From JAGQVA01 sp033764335 (GTDB taxonomy: Bacteria; Bacteroidota; Bacteroidia; J057): DNA of 64,000 bases. Positions within the stretch are counted from its first letter, which is position 1. Each line of letters starts with the position of its first letter. The stretch is from the NCBI GenBank assembly GCA_033764335.1, contig JANRJC010000007.1, positions 184,077 to 248,076 on the forward strand. The letters run 5' to 3'. The notes under the pieces are model-generated. The model was not told the DNA's origin and did no database searches. It worked only from the letters and a program-made list of their open reading frames with translations. This document shows positions 38,201-46,539 of this stretch, piece after piece. The translations under genes were made by a program, and so were the position numbers.

Positions 38201-38432
38201 ATAAAATGATCTTATTGGAGAGTTCGATTTGCCTTTCAATACTATCTTTCCCTGTAAATAAATTCAGCGCAAACTGAATTACTTCACTTAAATACTGGGA
38301 CAGAATACGGGAAGCTTCACTTTTGTCAATTGGGGTTTTTTTTATGTAAAACAATTTTTTATCCAGATTCATTAACCTGGAAGCTACTAGCCTGTTAATG
38401 AGTTGTTCATAAAGTCCCTGCTGAATTGCCAT
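35289..38432 (-). CDS. PLD-like / DEAD-DEAH helicase / DUF3427 protein
   Basis: A 1047-residue protein with three parts. A phospholipase D-like nuclease domain (about residues 130-290) carries RLHAKAYLF and GYIGSSNIS, one HxK-type motif. A superfamily 2 helicase follows, with Walker A ATGTGKT near 350, DEVHH near 444, GLTATPERMDG, and motif VI QQLGRGLRL. The C-terminal third matches DUF3427 (about 700-1047). Such restriction-subunit-like helicases are common in defence islands and probably act on DNA or RNA. Codon use looks more AT-rich than its neighbours, which suggests transfer. It is convergent with the Panacea toxin gene. Confidence 0.85.
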   Translation of the reverse strand: MAIQQGLYEQLINRLVASRLMNLDKKLFYIKKTPIDKSEASRILSQYLSEVIQFALNLFTGKDSIERQIELSNKIILLLRSELDRESFDEDLIELEAKILSAIFSKIDVRFADFEKHLKEITPYTRLSQSELFTGNHAGISMESEIKKEILSSDKIHFLVSFIKWTGIRIFEKELSEFTERGGLLKVITTSYMGATDIKAVEYLSSLKNTEIRVSYNTSNERLHAKAYLFLRDTGFHTGYIGSSNISRSALTNGLEWNLKVTTKEVGHIIGKFQKTFDTYWEDKEFEPFNPEIHVEKLRVALKKEKGFTKNDPSSFFDIRPFPFQKEILENLHTEREVHKRFRNLIVAATGTGKTVISAFDFLDFRKEKPAARLLFVAHRKEILQQAQAAFQGILRDNNFGDLWVDGLEPEKYDHVFASVQTLNNRLTSLSLPPYFYDYIVIDEVHHIAASSYRSIISKFNPVILLGLTATPERMDGEDILSDFCDTIAAEIRLPEALNRKLLCPFQYFGITDSVDLTKVGWQNGKYVPVELTKIYTDSDRRVREIIQNLEKYLKDIHDVRALCFCVSQEHARYMFEKFTLANLKADYLVSNRNELRADLRNKLLKKEINYLFVVDIFNEGVDIPEIDTVLFLRPTESLTVFLQQLGRGLRLADEKDCLTVLDFVGNARPEYDFEGKFRALVGKTNSSIQKEVEDDFPHLPLGCSIILEKKAKATILENIRNAIALNKNQLIKKIVNFKYQSTLPLTLKNFSGFYNIPLPIIYKKYSWKRLCAMAGEIDNYSGTNEKELYAAISKQWLPCTSISYFRFLLSLAKKNFQISIDTCSEKEKMMCLMLHYDVWRDTNHFKSLEDSICAIGKNYVLNQEIVEFLEVQISRIDFMEKEILLPYPQPLKLHSRYTRSQVLAAFGFHTFEKKSKIREGVAYSPEKNTELLFITLDKSEQDFSPSTLYDDFAISDLRFHWQSQNTVSPETPKGKKYIHHQKEGMHILLFVREKKKDEHGNTMTFVFLGEARLINHYGSKPMSITWELNDPMPPYFWKDAAKMAVG

Positions 38433-38639
38433 TAATTTTAGAAGCTTATGAGTGTATCATTTTCTTTCCTTTACAAATAATTACCAAAATCCGTGAAAAA
38501 CAATTACTATTTCTCAAAGAGAAATTTCACTCCTCAACAATCGTTTCCTCCGTTCAGCAATTTTCGATTTTTAGGAGTATCTTCATTTGTTTTATATTTT
38601 GGATGATAGTTGGTACAGGAGAGTCTAATTTAATGTCTT

Positions 38640-40562
38640 ATGCAATATCCTATGTTACACCGCTCTCCCTTTCGTTTGATTTTTTGCCTGGCCATTTTCT
38701 TTGGGTTGGGGCAAGGGGTTCTTTTTTCCCAATCCAACGAAGGCACCGAGTTCTGGTTTGGGTTTATGGAGCATCGCGACATCGGGGCGAATACGCGGGT
38801 GGCTATGCTCACTTCGCGGTACAATACGCAGGGCACGATCAGTATTCCGATGTCGGGATGGAGTTTTCCGTTTTCGGTAGCGGCTAATGAGGTTACGATT
38901 ATTTCGCTGCCGGCTAATACAGAAACTCGTGGCTCGGAATCGGTTTCGCTTAATGGCATTCGGGTGGTCTCCGAACTGCCGCTTTCGGTCTATATCCACC
39001 AGTATTTTTCACGCCGCTCGGAGGCGACGGTCGTTCTTCCTACCGTCTCGCTTGGGCATGAATATCGGGTGATGACTTATACCGGTTTTGCTCAAAATGA
39101 GGTCTATCCCTCCCAATTTCTCATCGTCGCTACTCAGGACAATACCAACCTCACCATTACGCTCAGTGCGCAAACGCAAAAAGGCAAAGCCTCTGGCTCG
39201 TCTTTTTCGATAAGTCTCGACGCCGGGCAGACTTACCAAGTCCAGGCGATGACGGGTCTCGGTGATTTTACGGGTACGCTTGTGACGGGGGATAAAAATT
39301 TTGCAATTTTTGGCGGCAATCGCTGGACGGGTATCCCCGTGGGCTGCGGCACCTGGGATAATCTGCTGGAACAAATGTATCCTCTCCCTACCTGGGGAAA
39401 ACAGTTTGTGACTGTGCCGAGCGCAAAAGTGGCTTATGATGTATTTCGCGTCCTCGCTTCGGAGGACAATACCCGTGTTACGGTTACGGGCAGTACAACT
39501 ACGGTTTATACCCTCCAGGCGGGAAAATTTGTCGAATATCAACTGTCGGGGGCTTCGCTGGTTCAAGCCAACAAACCCATTCAGGTAGCGCAGTTTCTCG
39601 TCGGGCAGCAATGCAACGGCCATCGGGTAGGAGACCCTTCGATGTTGTTGCTTAATAGTGTGGAACAACGCCGCGATACCGTCACGCTTTACAATTCGCG
39701 GCTGGAAAATATCACGGAAAATTATATCAATATCATCATGTCGGCGGCGGATGTGCCGCTGATTACTCTTGACGGGCAATCGGTAGCAAGTATGCAGGGG
39801 CTGGATTCCGTGGGGGCAAATAAAAATTTTGCTTATATCCAGGTTCCGGTCTCCACAGGAGCACATACGATTGTTTCGCAAGGTTGTGGGGTGATTGCCA
39901 CGGCTTATGGCTACGGAGACGCGGAGTCCTACGCCTATGGGGGTGGGGCAAATTTTAAAAATATCAATCTCAACCCCATCCCCGAAGGGGGTTGCCTAAA
40001 TGATACGATTGTTTTTGATACCCATCTTCCGGAGTCGCGATACAGTTTTTTCTGGGATTTGGGGGATGGTACGACCACTTCGGAGGCGGTTTTTACCCAT
40101 ATTTATCGCCAGTTGGGAACGTATCCGGTTTCGCTGATTCTTACCGATCACTGCCAGAATACTTCGGATACGCTTTACCGTGACCTTCTGGTAAGCCTGC
40201 GGCAGTCGCTGGAAGCTTATGGCGATACGACCGTTTGTGAAGGCGAATCTTTTTTCCTCTATGCACGCGACCTCGATGAAGCCCGCTACGAATGGCGGGG
40301 GCCAATGGGTTTTTTTTCGGAAGAACAGTTTCCCCGTGTAAGCCTGGCGGTTCCGGGTATGACGGGAAATTACGCGGTTGAAGGAATTATTTCGGGATGT
40401 GCTACATTTCCGCAGAATGTATTTGTGGAAGTGATTCCTACACCGCAGCCGGATTTGGGAGCGGATACGATCTTCTGTGGAAAAGAAATTTTTATAACCC
40501 TTGACCCCGGGGTTTTATGCCTCTTATTTATGGCAGGATGGATCTTCGCAAGCGACCTTTGA
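38640..40562 (+). CDS. IgGFc-binding/PKD surface protein, 5' part before a frameshift
   Basis: A signal peptide (FRLIFCLAIFFGLGQGVLFS) precedes an IgGFc_binding-type N-terminal domain (GTEFWFGFMEHRDIGANTRV, ISIPMSGWSFPFSVAANEVT), seen in animal FCGBP and in many Bacteroidota surface proteins. A PKD domain follows (FFWDLGDGTTTSEAVFTHIY). At 40505-40516 a CCCCGGGGTTTT run holds one C too many: after LDP the frame shifts and reads VLCLLFMAGW before a stop at 40562, while the next frame continues as GFYASYLWQDGSSQ. Removing one C joins it to the 40507-40938 piece. Either a real mutation or a homopolymer error. Confidence 0.8.
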   Translation: MQYPMLHRSPFRLIFCLAIFFGLGQGVLFSQSNEGTEFWFGFMEHRDIGANTRVAMLTSRYNTQGTISIPMSGWSFPFSVAANEVTIISLPANTETRGSESVSLNGIRVVSELPLSVYIHQYFSRRSEATVVLPTVSLGHEYRVMTYTGFAQNEVYPSQFLIVATQDNTNLTITLSAQTQKGKASGSSFSISLDAGQTYQVQAMTGLGDFTGTLVTGDKNFAIFGGNRWTGIPVGCGTWDNLLEQMYPLPTWGKQFVTVPSAKVAYDVFRVLASEDNTRVTVTGSTTTVYTLQAGKFVEYQLSGASLVQANKPIQVAQFLVGQQCNGHRVGDPSMLLLNSVEQRRDTVTLYNSRLENITENYINIIMSAADVPLITLDGQSVASMQGLDSVGANKNFAYIQVPVSTGAHTIVSQGCGVIATAYGYGDAESYAYGGGANFKNINLNPIPEGGCLNDTIVFDTHLPESRYSFFWDLGDGTTTSEAVFTHIYRQLGTYPVSLILTDHCQNTSDTLYRDLLVSLRQSLEAYGDTTVCEGESFFLYARDLDEARYEWRGPMGFFSEEQFPRVSLAVPGMTGNYAVEGIISGCATFPQNVFVEVIPTPQPDLGADTIFCGKEIFITLDPGVLCLLFMAGWIFASDL

Positions 40563-40938
40563 GGTCGTAAGAGAAGGAGAATATCAGGTAAAAGTCGCCG
40601 ATTTTCACAACTGTGAAGGAAGTGATACCGTGATTTTGCGGGAAATATGCCCGCCGGACATTTACCTGCCTAATGCTTTTTCGCCCAATGACGACGGACA
40701 TAATGATCACTTCGGTATCCACGGACAATATTTAATCCAGCAGCACCTGACCATTTTCAACCGATGGGGACAAGTCATATTCGAATCTTTTCAGATGGAA
40801 GACCATTGGGACGGACGTATAAAGGGAATTGCCGCCGCCGAAGGGGTGTATGTCTGGAAAGTGGATTACGAAGCCTATCTGGAAAATGGTACCACGTACA
40901 GCGAAACCCTTACCGGAACGGTTACGCTGATTCGGTAA
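40507..40938 (+). CDS. IgGFc-binding/PKD surface protein, 3' part after a frameshift (gliding C-terminal domain)
   Basis: Continuation of the previous gene in the +1 frame. It opens mid-domain as PGFYASYLWQDGSSQATFEV, the standard SPRB-type tail of these proteins, and has no start codon of its own. It ends with the gliding-motility/T9SS type-B domain: IYLPNAFSPNDDGHNDHF, IFNRWGQVIFESF, HWDGRIKG, AAEGVYVWKV. The intact protein would be about 765 residues. Without the repair the product would lack its sorting domain. Its end overlaps the convergent peptidoglycan-binding gene by 17 bases. Confidence 0.75.
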   Translation, partial: PGFYASYLWQDGSSQATFEVVREGEYQVKVADFHNCEGSDTVILREICPPDIYLPNAFSPNDDGHNDHFGIHGQYLIQQHLTIFNRWGQVIFESFQMEDHWDGRIKGIAAAEGVYVWKVDYEAYLENGTTYSETLTGTVTLIR

Positions 40939-42475
40939 GCATTTCATATTCTTCAAAATTGACGACGGGATACTCGTCTTCTGTATCCATAAAAAAACCT
41001 CGGGAACGTTGGGTTTCCATCACAAAAGAATGCCTTTCACCGCTTAATTCTCCCCGATCCAGGCAGCCTTTGATTCTTTCGGCGCGGTGTTGGGAGTCCG
41101 TCATATTGCTTGCATACCGAAGAGATAGGTAGGCATCTAGCAGTTTCATTTCTTCGGGCGTTTTCCACTCCTTCGGGTTTGTATTTTCCAGCCCGGCGTT
41201 GCGCAGAGCATGGCCAAGGATGTCTGTTTTACCAATCGAAAAACTCATCAGATGACCCGGGCGGTTGACATGATGGTCGAGAATGAGGCTCATGCCGTAT
41301 TCGGAAGTGATGAGGTCGCCGATAAAAAATTTATCAAGCGGGCGATAACTTTTGTGTTCGATAAAAGAATTGATCCGATCAATCGCGTGCATCACCTCTG
41401 TTGTCTGAACTTTGGCATCAAGTCCAGCTTTCCAGAAACGAAAAGCCCAGGCCATATCGCGAAACTGCTCCTTTTGTGCCGGGGTTTGCATTTTCGAGCC
41501 GTTGAAAGTCATAAAACCGGTTGTTTTGGTTGTATCCGCCAGTCCAATTCCATACCGGCCATAATATTCGTCGAAAGTATCTGGAAACTTATCTTTTACC
41601 CGCTGCAAAAATGCCGGGAGTTCGCCTGCGCTACTTTCCGTCCCAATGGTCCATTGAAACATACCAAAGGTAAGAAAGGCATTGTCCCAGGTGTTGATGG
41701 CATCGAGGTTGCCCTCATTAGCCGATACGGGCAAAATCACTCGCAGAGCGGATTCAGAAAGCCCCATGCCAATCAGAAGCTTTTTGTGCGTCAGTATAAA
41801 ATCTGAAGGACGGTCATTGCCGATGGTGGCTATACCGGGATAAAAAGTTTCATCTTTTTTCTTAACCCTGATAAACTTTGCTTTCAGCCAGGAGTCGCTA
41901 ACCTCAAAGGTTTTTTCTCCTACGGGCTGAATTTCGGTTTCGGATCTGCGCTGACCTTCTGCCGGAACATCCGTAGCCATAAACCAGCCTTCACCATACA
42001 AAGGGGTAATTTTTGCAAGCAGCGTTTTTGCCTGATCCGGAGACAGTGCCGGAGTGGTATAATTTATGCCAGCAAGTTGAAAGAGTGCCTTTAGGCCTTT
42101 TATTGCTTCCGGAGATAATTGAGTACTGTCATAAGTAGTGGCTACGTTACCTTTATCCACAGCGGTTTTAAGCATACGAAGGGCCGGCAGGAGTTTGTAT
42201 CTTTCCAACATCAGCGTCAGTAGCTCGGAATCTGCCGTTTCGCCGTTGCCCGGAAGTTTGTTGCGGGTGAGAAACGCCAGCATGGCGGTTGTTGTACCCC
42301 CTCCGTAATCGCCGTCTGCACGGTATTTTTCCCAATTTAGTTCCGTTCCAAACCCGAGGCTGTAAAGCAACATTTGAAGCGATCGAATATACGGTTTTGC
42401 CGGAGATTTTTTTTGAAGTACCTCGAAATCCTGTTCCTGGCTGACGAGTTGGCTAAGCGTCTGAGTAAATAACAT
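40922..42475 (-). CDS. Peptidoglycan-binding domain protein with lysozyme-like region
   Basis: A 517-residue protein with no visible signal peptide. The N-terminal 110 residues contain a PG_binding_1-type module (IRSLQMLLYSLGF, RADGDYGGGTTTAMLAFL). Residues about 235-330 look like a lysozyme-type fold (ILPVSANEGNLDAINTWDNA, TFGMFQWTIGTESSAGELPA). Glu in SANEG and the surrounding aromatic residues could form the active site, but this is inference. Without a signal peptide it could be exported by a contractile or type VI-like apparatus or released by lysis. Stand-alone on the minus strand, divergent from the TonB operon. Confidence 0.6.
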   Translation of the reverse strand: MLFTQTLSQLVSQEQDFEVLQKKSPAKPYIRSLQMLLYSLGFGTELNWEKYRADGDYGGGTTTAMLAFLTRNKLPGNGETADSELLTLMLERYKLLPALRMLKTAVDKGNVATTYDSTQLSPEAIKGLKALFQLAGINYTTPALSPDQAKTLLAKITPLYGEGWFMATDVPAEGQRRSETEIQPVGEKTFEVSDSWLKAKFIRVKKKDETFYPGIATIGNDRPSDFILTHKKLLIGMGLSESALRVILPVSANEGNLDAINTWDNAFLTFGMFQWTIGTESSAGELPAFLQRVKDKFPDTFDEYYGRYGIGLADTTKTTGFMTFNGSKMQTPAQKEQFRDMAWAFRFWKAGLDAKVQTTEVMHAIDRINSFIEHKSYRPLDKFFIGDLITSEYGMSLILDHHVNRPGHLMSFSIGKTDILGHALRNAGLENTNPKEWKTPEEMKLLDAYLSLRYASNMTDSQHRAERIKGCLDRGELSGERHSFVMETQRSRGFFMDTEDEYPVVNFEEYEMLTESA

Positions 42476-42577
42476 AGACTTTGATTTTATAAGCTGCGAT
42501 TTTTACAGGGTAAACGTTACCTTTTCGGTGAATGGACTTCAAAATATACACAGATTTTCTGCTATTTTCCCGGCACT

Positions 42578-45343
42578 ATGAAAAACCTACTACTTTTTTA
42601 TCTTTTTCTCTTTACCGGCTCTTTAGTGTTTTCGCAAACAGAGGGCGATTTGCGGATAAATGTTCGCTACGCGGGCACGTCTTTCCCGGAAGTTGTCCGT
42701 GATTTGGAAGCCCGATACCCGGTAAATTTTTTTTACGCGGAAGAATGGACCGATAGTCTCGCCGTCAATTTTTCGGAAGAAAATATTTCCCTAAATCAGT
42801 TTCTAGGCCAGATTTTCGCCGGTACAAGGCTGAGTTTCTTCATTTATGCGGGGGGGAAAATCATTCTTACTCGCGATTATCGTATCCAAAACACTTTGCC
42901 TGAAGATTTTTTTTCGGAGGGAAAACCCCGGAAAAATTTGGAGGAGCCGGCACAAACGCTCTTTTCTCCGGAAGAAAAAGACGATGTCGGCCCTGCCCTT
43001 TCCAATATTGAAAATACCCTTTTCAAAATCGGCAACAACTCGCCGGGAGCCATAGCGACAATTGCCGGTTATGTCCGCGATATAAAATCGGGAGAACCGT
43101 TGGAAGGAGTCACGATTTTTAAGGAAAACCCTGTACAGGGGACCCTTACCGATGCGTTTGGTTATTATGTGCTTACCCTTACCAAGGGGCAGTATGACCT
43201 GTTTTTCAGGTATGTGGGTAGAAAAGATACCAAACGAAAAATTGATTTGACGGGCGACGGGAGGCTGAATGTGGAGATGGAAGAAGAAATCATTGCGCTG
43301 AAGGAAGTGTTGATTGTCAATGAACGCAGCAGTGTCGAGCAGGTAAGTACCGGTATCGCCAAGCTCAGTCTTCAGGAAATCAAAACTATTCCGACGGTAC
43401 TCGGCGAAGCGGATGTAATGAAAATCACCCTGAGCCTGCCCGGCGTATTGTCCGTCGGAGAGGGGGCATCGGGCTTTAATGTCAGGGGAGGAAATACCGA
43501 CCAGAACCTCATCACCATCGGTGATGGGGTGGTGTATAACCCCAATCACCTTTTTGGCTTTTTCTCCGCTTTTAACCCGGAAGTGATCAAAAGCGCCAAT
43601 CTCTACAAAAGCGGTATTCAGGCGCAATACGGCGGCAGGGTTTCTTCGGTTTTTGATATTGATATCCGGGACGGCAACAAAAAGGAGTTTTCTATGGCCG
43701 GAGGCATCAGCCCCGTCACGGGTAAAATCACGCTGGAAGGGCCTATCAAAAAAGACCAGAGTTCCTGGATACTCGGGGTGCGAAGTACTTATTCGCAATG
43801 GCTGCTGGGCCTTCTCGAAAATACCGGACTCAACAACAGCCAAGCCTTTTTTGGAGATGTGATTGGCAAAATCCACTACCAGATCAATGATAAAAATACT
43901 TTTTCGATATCCGGATACACCAGCCGGGACAATTTTCGACTGAATGCGGATACATTGTTTCAGTATGCCAACAACAATGTTTCCGTAAGGTTGCGGCACA
44001 TGTTCAATAACCGCTTTTCCGGGTTGTTTTCAGGAAGTTTTACCAATTACTCCTATAATGTAGAAAGTGATCAAAAACCGCTTAATGCCTTTACACTCGG
44101 TTATAGCATTAATCAATTTACATTAAAAAGCGACTTTGATTTTTTTCCACACCCCGATCACAAAATCAAATTTGGAGGTACAGTCAATACTTTTTCCCTT
44201 CAGCCGGGAAGTATCACACCTTTGGGAGACTCTTCGGTTATAAAAGCAGTCGCTCTTCAGCCGGAAAACGGTGTTGAGCCGGCTTTATATGTAGGCGATG
44301 AATACGAAATTTCCACGCGATTTTCGGCTTACGGAGGGCTTCGTTTATCCGGTTTTGCGCTGCTGGGACCGGGTAATGTTTATACTTACGCGGAAAACCT
44401 TCCCCGCGAAACCGATTTTATCACCGATACCCTTTCGTATTCTTCCGGAAAAATCATCAAAACCTATGGCGGGCCAGAATTAAGACTTTCCGGCAGGTAC
44501 AAACTTGCACAGGAAACTTCGGTGAAATTCAGCTACGACAAAACCCGCCAGTATATCCACATGCTCACCAATACGGTGGCCGTGTCGCCGACCGATACCT
44601 GGCGGCTGAGCAATACCTATCTGAAACCGCAGACCGGCGACCAGTTTGCCGTAGGGTTGTATAAAAATATTCCACAAAAAGGTCTGGAGTTTTCCATCGA
44701 AACCTACTACAAATTTTTGAAAAACCTCCCGGAATACAAATCCGGGGCAGACCTTCTCGTGAATGAAGCCATTGAAACGGATGTCATCAGCGCAAAAGGG
44801 CGATCTTACGGGGTCGAACTATTTGCCCGGAAAAAATCAGGAAAACTCACCGGATGGGTCAGTTATACCTGGTCTCGGGCTTTTGTAAAAGCAGACAGCC
44901 CTTACGATTCCGAAAGAATTAATGGGGGAAAATGGTATCCTTCCAATTTTGACCGCCCACACAACCTGGCCATTGTCACCAATTACAAAGCCAACCGGCG
45001 GTTAAATCTTTCCGTGAATTTCACCTATACCTCCGGGCGTCCAACGACCATTCCCATTACTCAATACCAGCTTACCGGTGCGCCTTTACCGTTTTTCTCT
45101 GAGCGCAACAAATACCGTGTCCCGGATTATATCCGAATTGACGCCGGCTTAAATTTGGAGGGAACACATAAAGTTCACAAACTCATTCACAGTTCCTGGT
45201 CTTTTTCAATCTATAATCTTACCGGAAGGAATAACGCCTATTCGGTTTTTTCAACCGTAACAAACGGCAATATCGCTACCTACAAACTCTCTGTATTCAG
45301 CCAGGCCATTCCTACCATTACTTACAATTTCAGATTTATATGA
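42578..45343 (+). CDS. TonB-dependent receptor with STN-like and carboxypeptidase-regulatory domains
   Basis: A 921-residue outer-membrane receptor. A signal peptide is followed by an STN/secretin-like domain (about 20-100; VRYAGTSFPEVVRDLEARYP), then a CarboxypepD_reg domain (about 155-240; AGYVRDIKSGEPLEGVTIF, GTLTDAFGYYVL), the plug (TVLGEADVMKITLSLPGVLS, GASGFNVRGGNTDQNLITIG) and a long beta-barrel. An STN domain often couples transport to an anti-sigma factor (FecR), but no FecR gene is near. First gene of a four-gene operon with DUF4249; its stop overlaps the next start by four bases (ATGA). Substrate unknown. Confidence 0.9.
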   Translation: MKNLLLFYLFLFTGSLVFSQTEGDLRINVRYAGTSFPEVVRDLEARYPVNFFYAEEWTDSLAVNFSEENISLNQFLGQIFAGTRLSFFIYAGGKIILTRDYRIQNTLPEDFFSEGKPRKNLEEPAQTLFSPEEKDDVGPALSNIENTLFKIGNNSPGAIATIAGYVRDIKSGEPLEGVTIFKENPVQGTLTDAFGYYVLTLTKGQYDLFFRYVGRKDTKRKIDLTGDGRLNVEMEEEIIALKEVLIVNERSSVEQVSTGIAKLSLQEIKTIPTVLGEADVMKITLSLPGVLSVGEGASGFNVRGGNTDQNLITIGDGVVYNPNHLFGFFSAFNPEVIKSANLYKSGIQAQYGGRVSSVFDIDIRDGNKKEFSMAGGISPVTGKITLEGPIKKDQSSWILGVRSTYSQWLLGLLENTGLNNSQAFFGDVIGKIHYQINDKNTFSISGYTSRDNFRLNADTLFQYANNNVSVRLRHMFNNRFSGLFSGSFTNYSYNVESDQKPLNAFTLGYSINQFTLKSDFDFFPHPDHKIKFGGTVNTFSLQPGSITPLGDSSVIKAVALQPENGVEPALYVGDEYEISTRFSAYGGLRLSGFALLGPGNVYTYAENLPRETDFITDTLSYSSGKIIKTYGGPELRLSGRYKLAQETSVKFSYDKTRQYIHMLTNTVAVSPTDTWRLSNTYLKPQTGDQFAVGLYKNIPQKGLEFSIETYYKFLKNLPEYKSGADLLVNEAIETDVISAKGRSYGVELFARKKSGKLTGWVSYTWSRAFVKADSPYDSERINGGKWYPSNFDRPHNLAIVTNYKANRRLNLSVNFTYTSGRPTTIPITQYQLTGAPLPFFSERNKYRVPDYIRIDAGLNLEGTHKVHKLIHSSWSFSIYNLTGRNNAYSVFSTVTNGNIATYKLSVFSQAIPTITYNFRFI

Positions 45344-46530
45344 AAGGATTTCAACGTTTAATAATGGGGTTAACGGTTGCCCTGTCGCTGTTTTCGGGCT
45401 GTGTGGAGCCGGTGGAAATTGAGATTACCGAAGAAACCCGTCTTCTCGTAGTGGACGGTATAATCACCGATGCGCCCGGCCCTTATCAGGTAAAACTCTC
45501 CGTCAGCGGCCCACTCAATCAAAACCTATACATCCCCGAAACAGGAGCTTCCCTCATGATTGAGGCAGAAAGTGGCGAAAAGACGCCCCTTAACGAAGTT
45601 ATGGAAGGGGTTTATGTAACCGATTCTTCCGCTTTACGAGGTCAGACCGGCCAAAACTACCGGCTCCTTATCACACGCAACAACGGAAATGTTTATCAAT
45701 CCTCTTGGGAAACCATTCGGCCTTCCCCCGCTATTGACAGCGTTTATTTCCGCATAGAAGCACAAAACAGAGGCAATGGCCTTGAAAACGGAGTACAGGT
45801 GTATGTGGATACTCACGATCCCACGGGTAATAGCCGGTTTTATCGTTGGACATGGAGTGAGACGTGGAAGTACAGTGTGCCGCATTCTACCCCCTTTGAA
45901 TATATCGGCAACATGTCCACCCGCTATATTGAAGAAAAAAGGGTTTGTTTTATGAATGACAACTCCCGGCTGATACGAATCGGAACCTCCACGGGTAATA
46001 GTTCGGATATAATTGCAGGAGAGCGGCTCGACTTTATTACGACCGAGACCAACCGCCTTCAAATGCGATACAGTATGAATGTCAGCCAGTATGTACTGAG
46101 CGAACAAGAGTATCTTTTCTGGAAAAGTATCCAGGAAGCTACCGAAAATACCGGAACCTTATTTGACCGGCAACCCCAGTCCACCACGGGAAATGTGAAA
46201 AACACCAACGATCCAAACGAATCCGTTTTGGGATACTTTAGCGCTTCGGGCGTTTCGGAGAAACGCGCTTATTTCCAGGGCAGTGATTTCCAGTATGATA
46301 TCACCTCTGACGTAAAATTTCGGCAGGAATGTAACGCCGATCTCGATACTATTTTATTAGGCCCTTTTGCCGATCAGCAGGTTTTTCGGGCGATTGACGA
46401 GGGCGGGGTTTTCTTTAATTTTTATCAGCCATTTATTTTTGTTGCAGGCTTTCTCATTACATCACCCGAATGCAGCGACTGCACCGTACAAGGCGGCACA
46501 ACTCAGGTACCTGACTTTTGGGAAGAATAA
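45340..46530 (+). CDS. DUF4249 lipoprotein
   Basis: A 396-residue outer-membrane lipoprotein. The signal peptide ends in LFSGC, so Cys21 is lipidated. EETRLLVVDGIITDAPGPYQ and VKLSVSGPLN are the DUF4249 signature; the Tyr-rich end (FFNFYQPFIFVAGFLITSPE, CSDCTVQGGTTQVPDFW) is also typical. DUF4249 proteins nearly always sit directly downstream of a TonB receptor, as here (four-base overlap), and are thought to act with it at the surface, like SusD. The ligand is unknown. Confidence 0.9.
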   Translation: MKGFQRLIMGLTVALSLFSGCVEPVEIEITEETRLLVVDGIITDAPGPYQVKLSVSGPLNQNLYIPETGASLMIEAESGEKTPLNEVMEGVYVTDSSALRGQTGQNYRLLITRNNGNVYQSSWETIRPSPAIDSVYFRIEAQNRGNGLENGVQVYVDTHDPTGNSRFYRWTWSETWKYSVPHSTPFEYIGNMSTRYIEEKRVCFMNDNSRLIRIGTSTGNSSDIIAGERLDFITTETNRLQMRYSMNVSQYVLSEQEYLFWKSIQEATENTGTLFDRQPQSTTGNVKNTNDPNESVLGYFSASGVSEKRAYFQGSDFQYDITSDVKFRQECNADLDTILLGPFADQQVFRAIDEGGVFFNFYQPFIFVAGFLITSPECSDCTVQGGTTQVPDFWEE

Positions 46531-46539
46531 AGTTTTTGT

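Noticed and set aside
38426..38887. A plus-strand open frame ahead of and overlapping the IgGFc-binding gene
   Set aside because: It lies partly in the divergent promoter region and then out of frame over the signal peptide of a well-supported gene.
42803..43999. A 398-codon open frame antisense to the TonB receptor gene
   Set aside because: It covers a well-supported receptor gene in the opposite frame and shows no domain or signal pattern.
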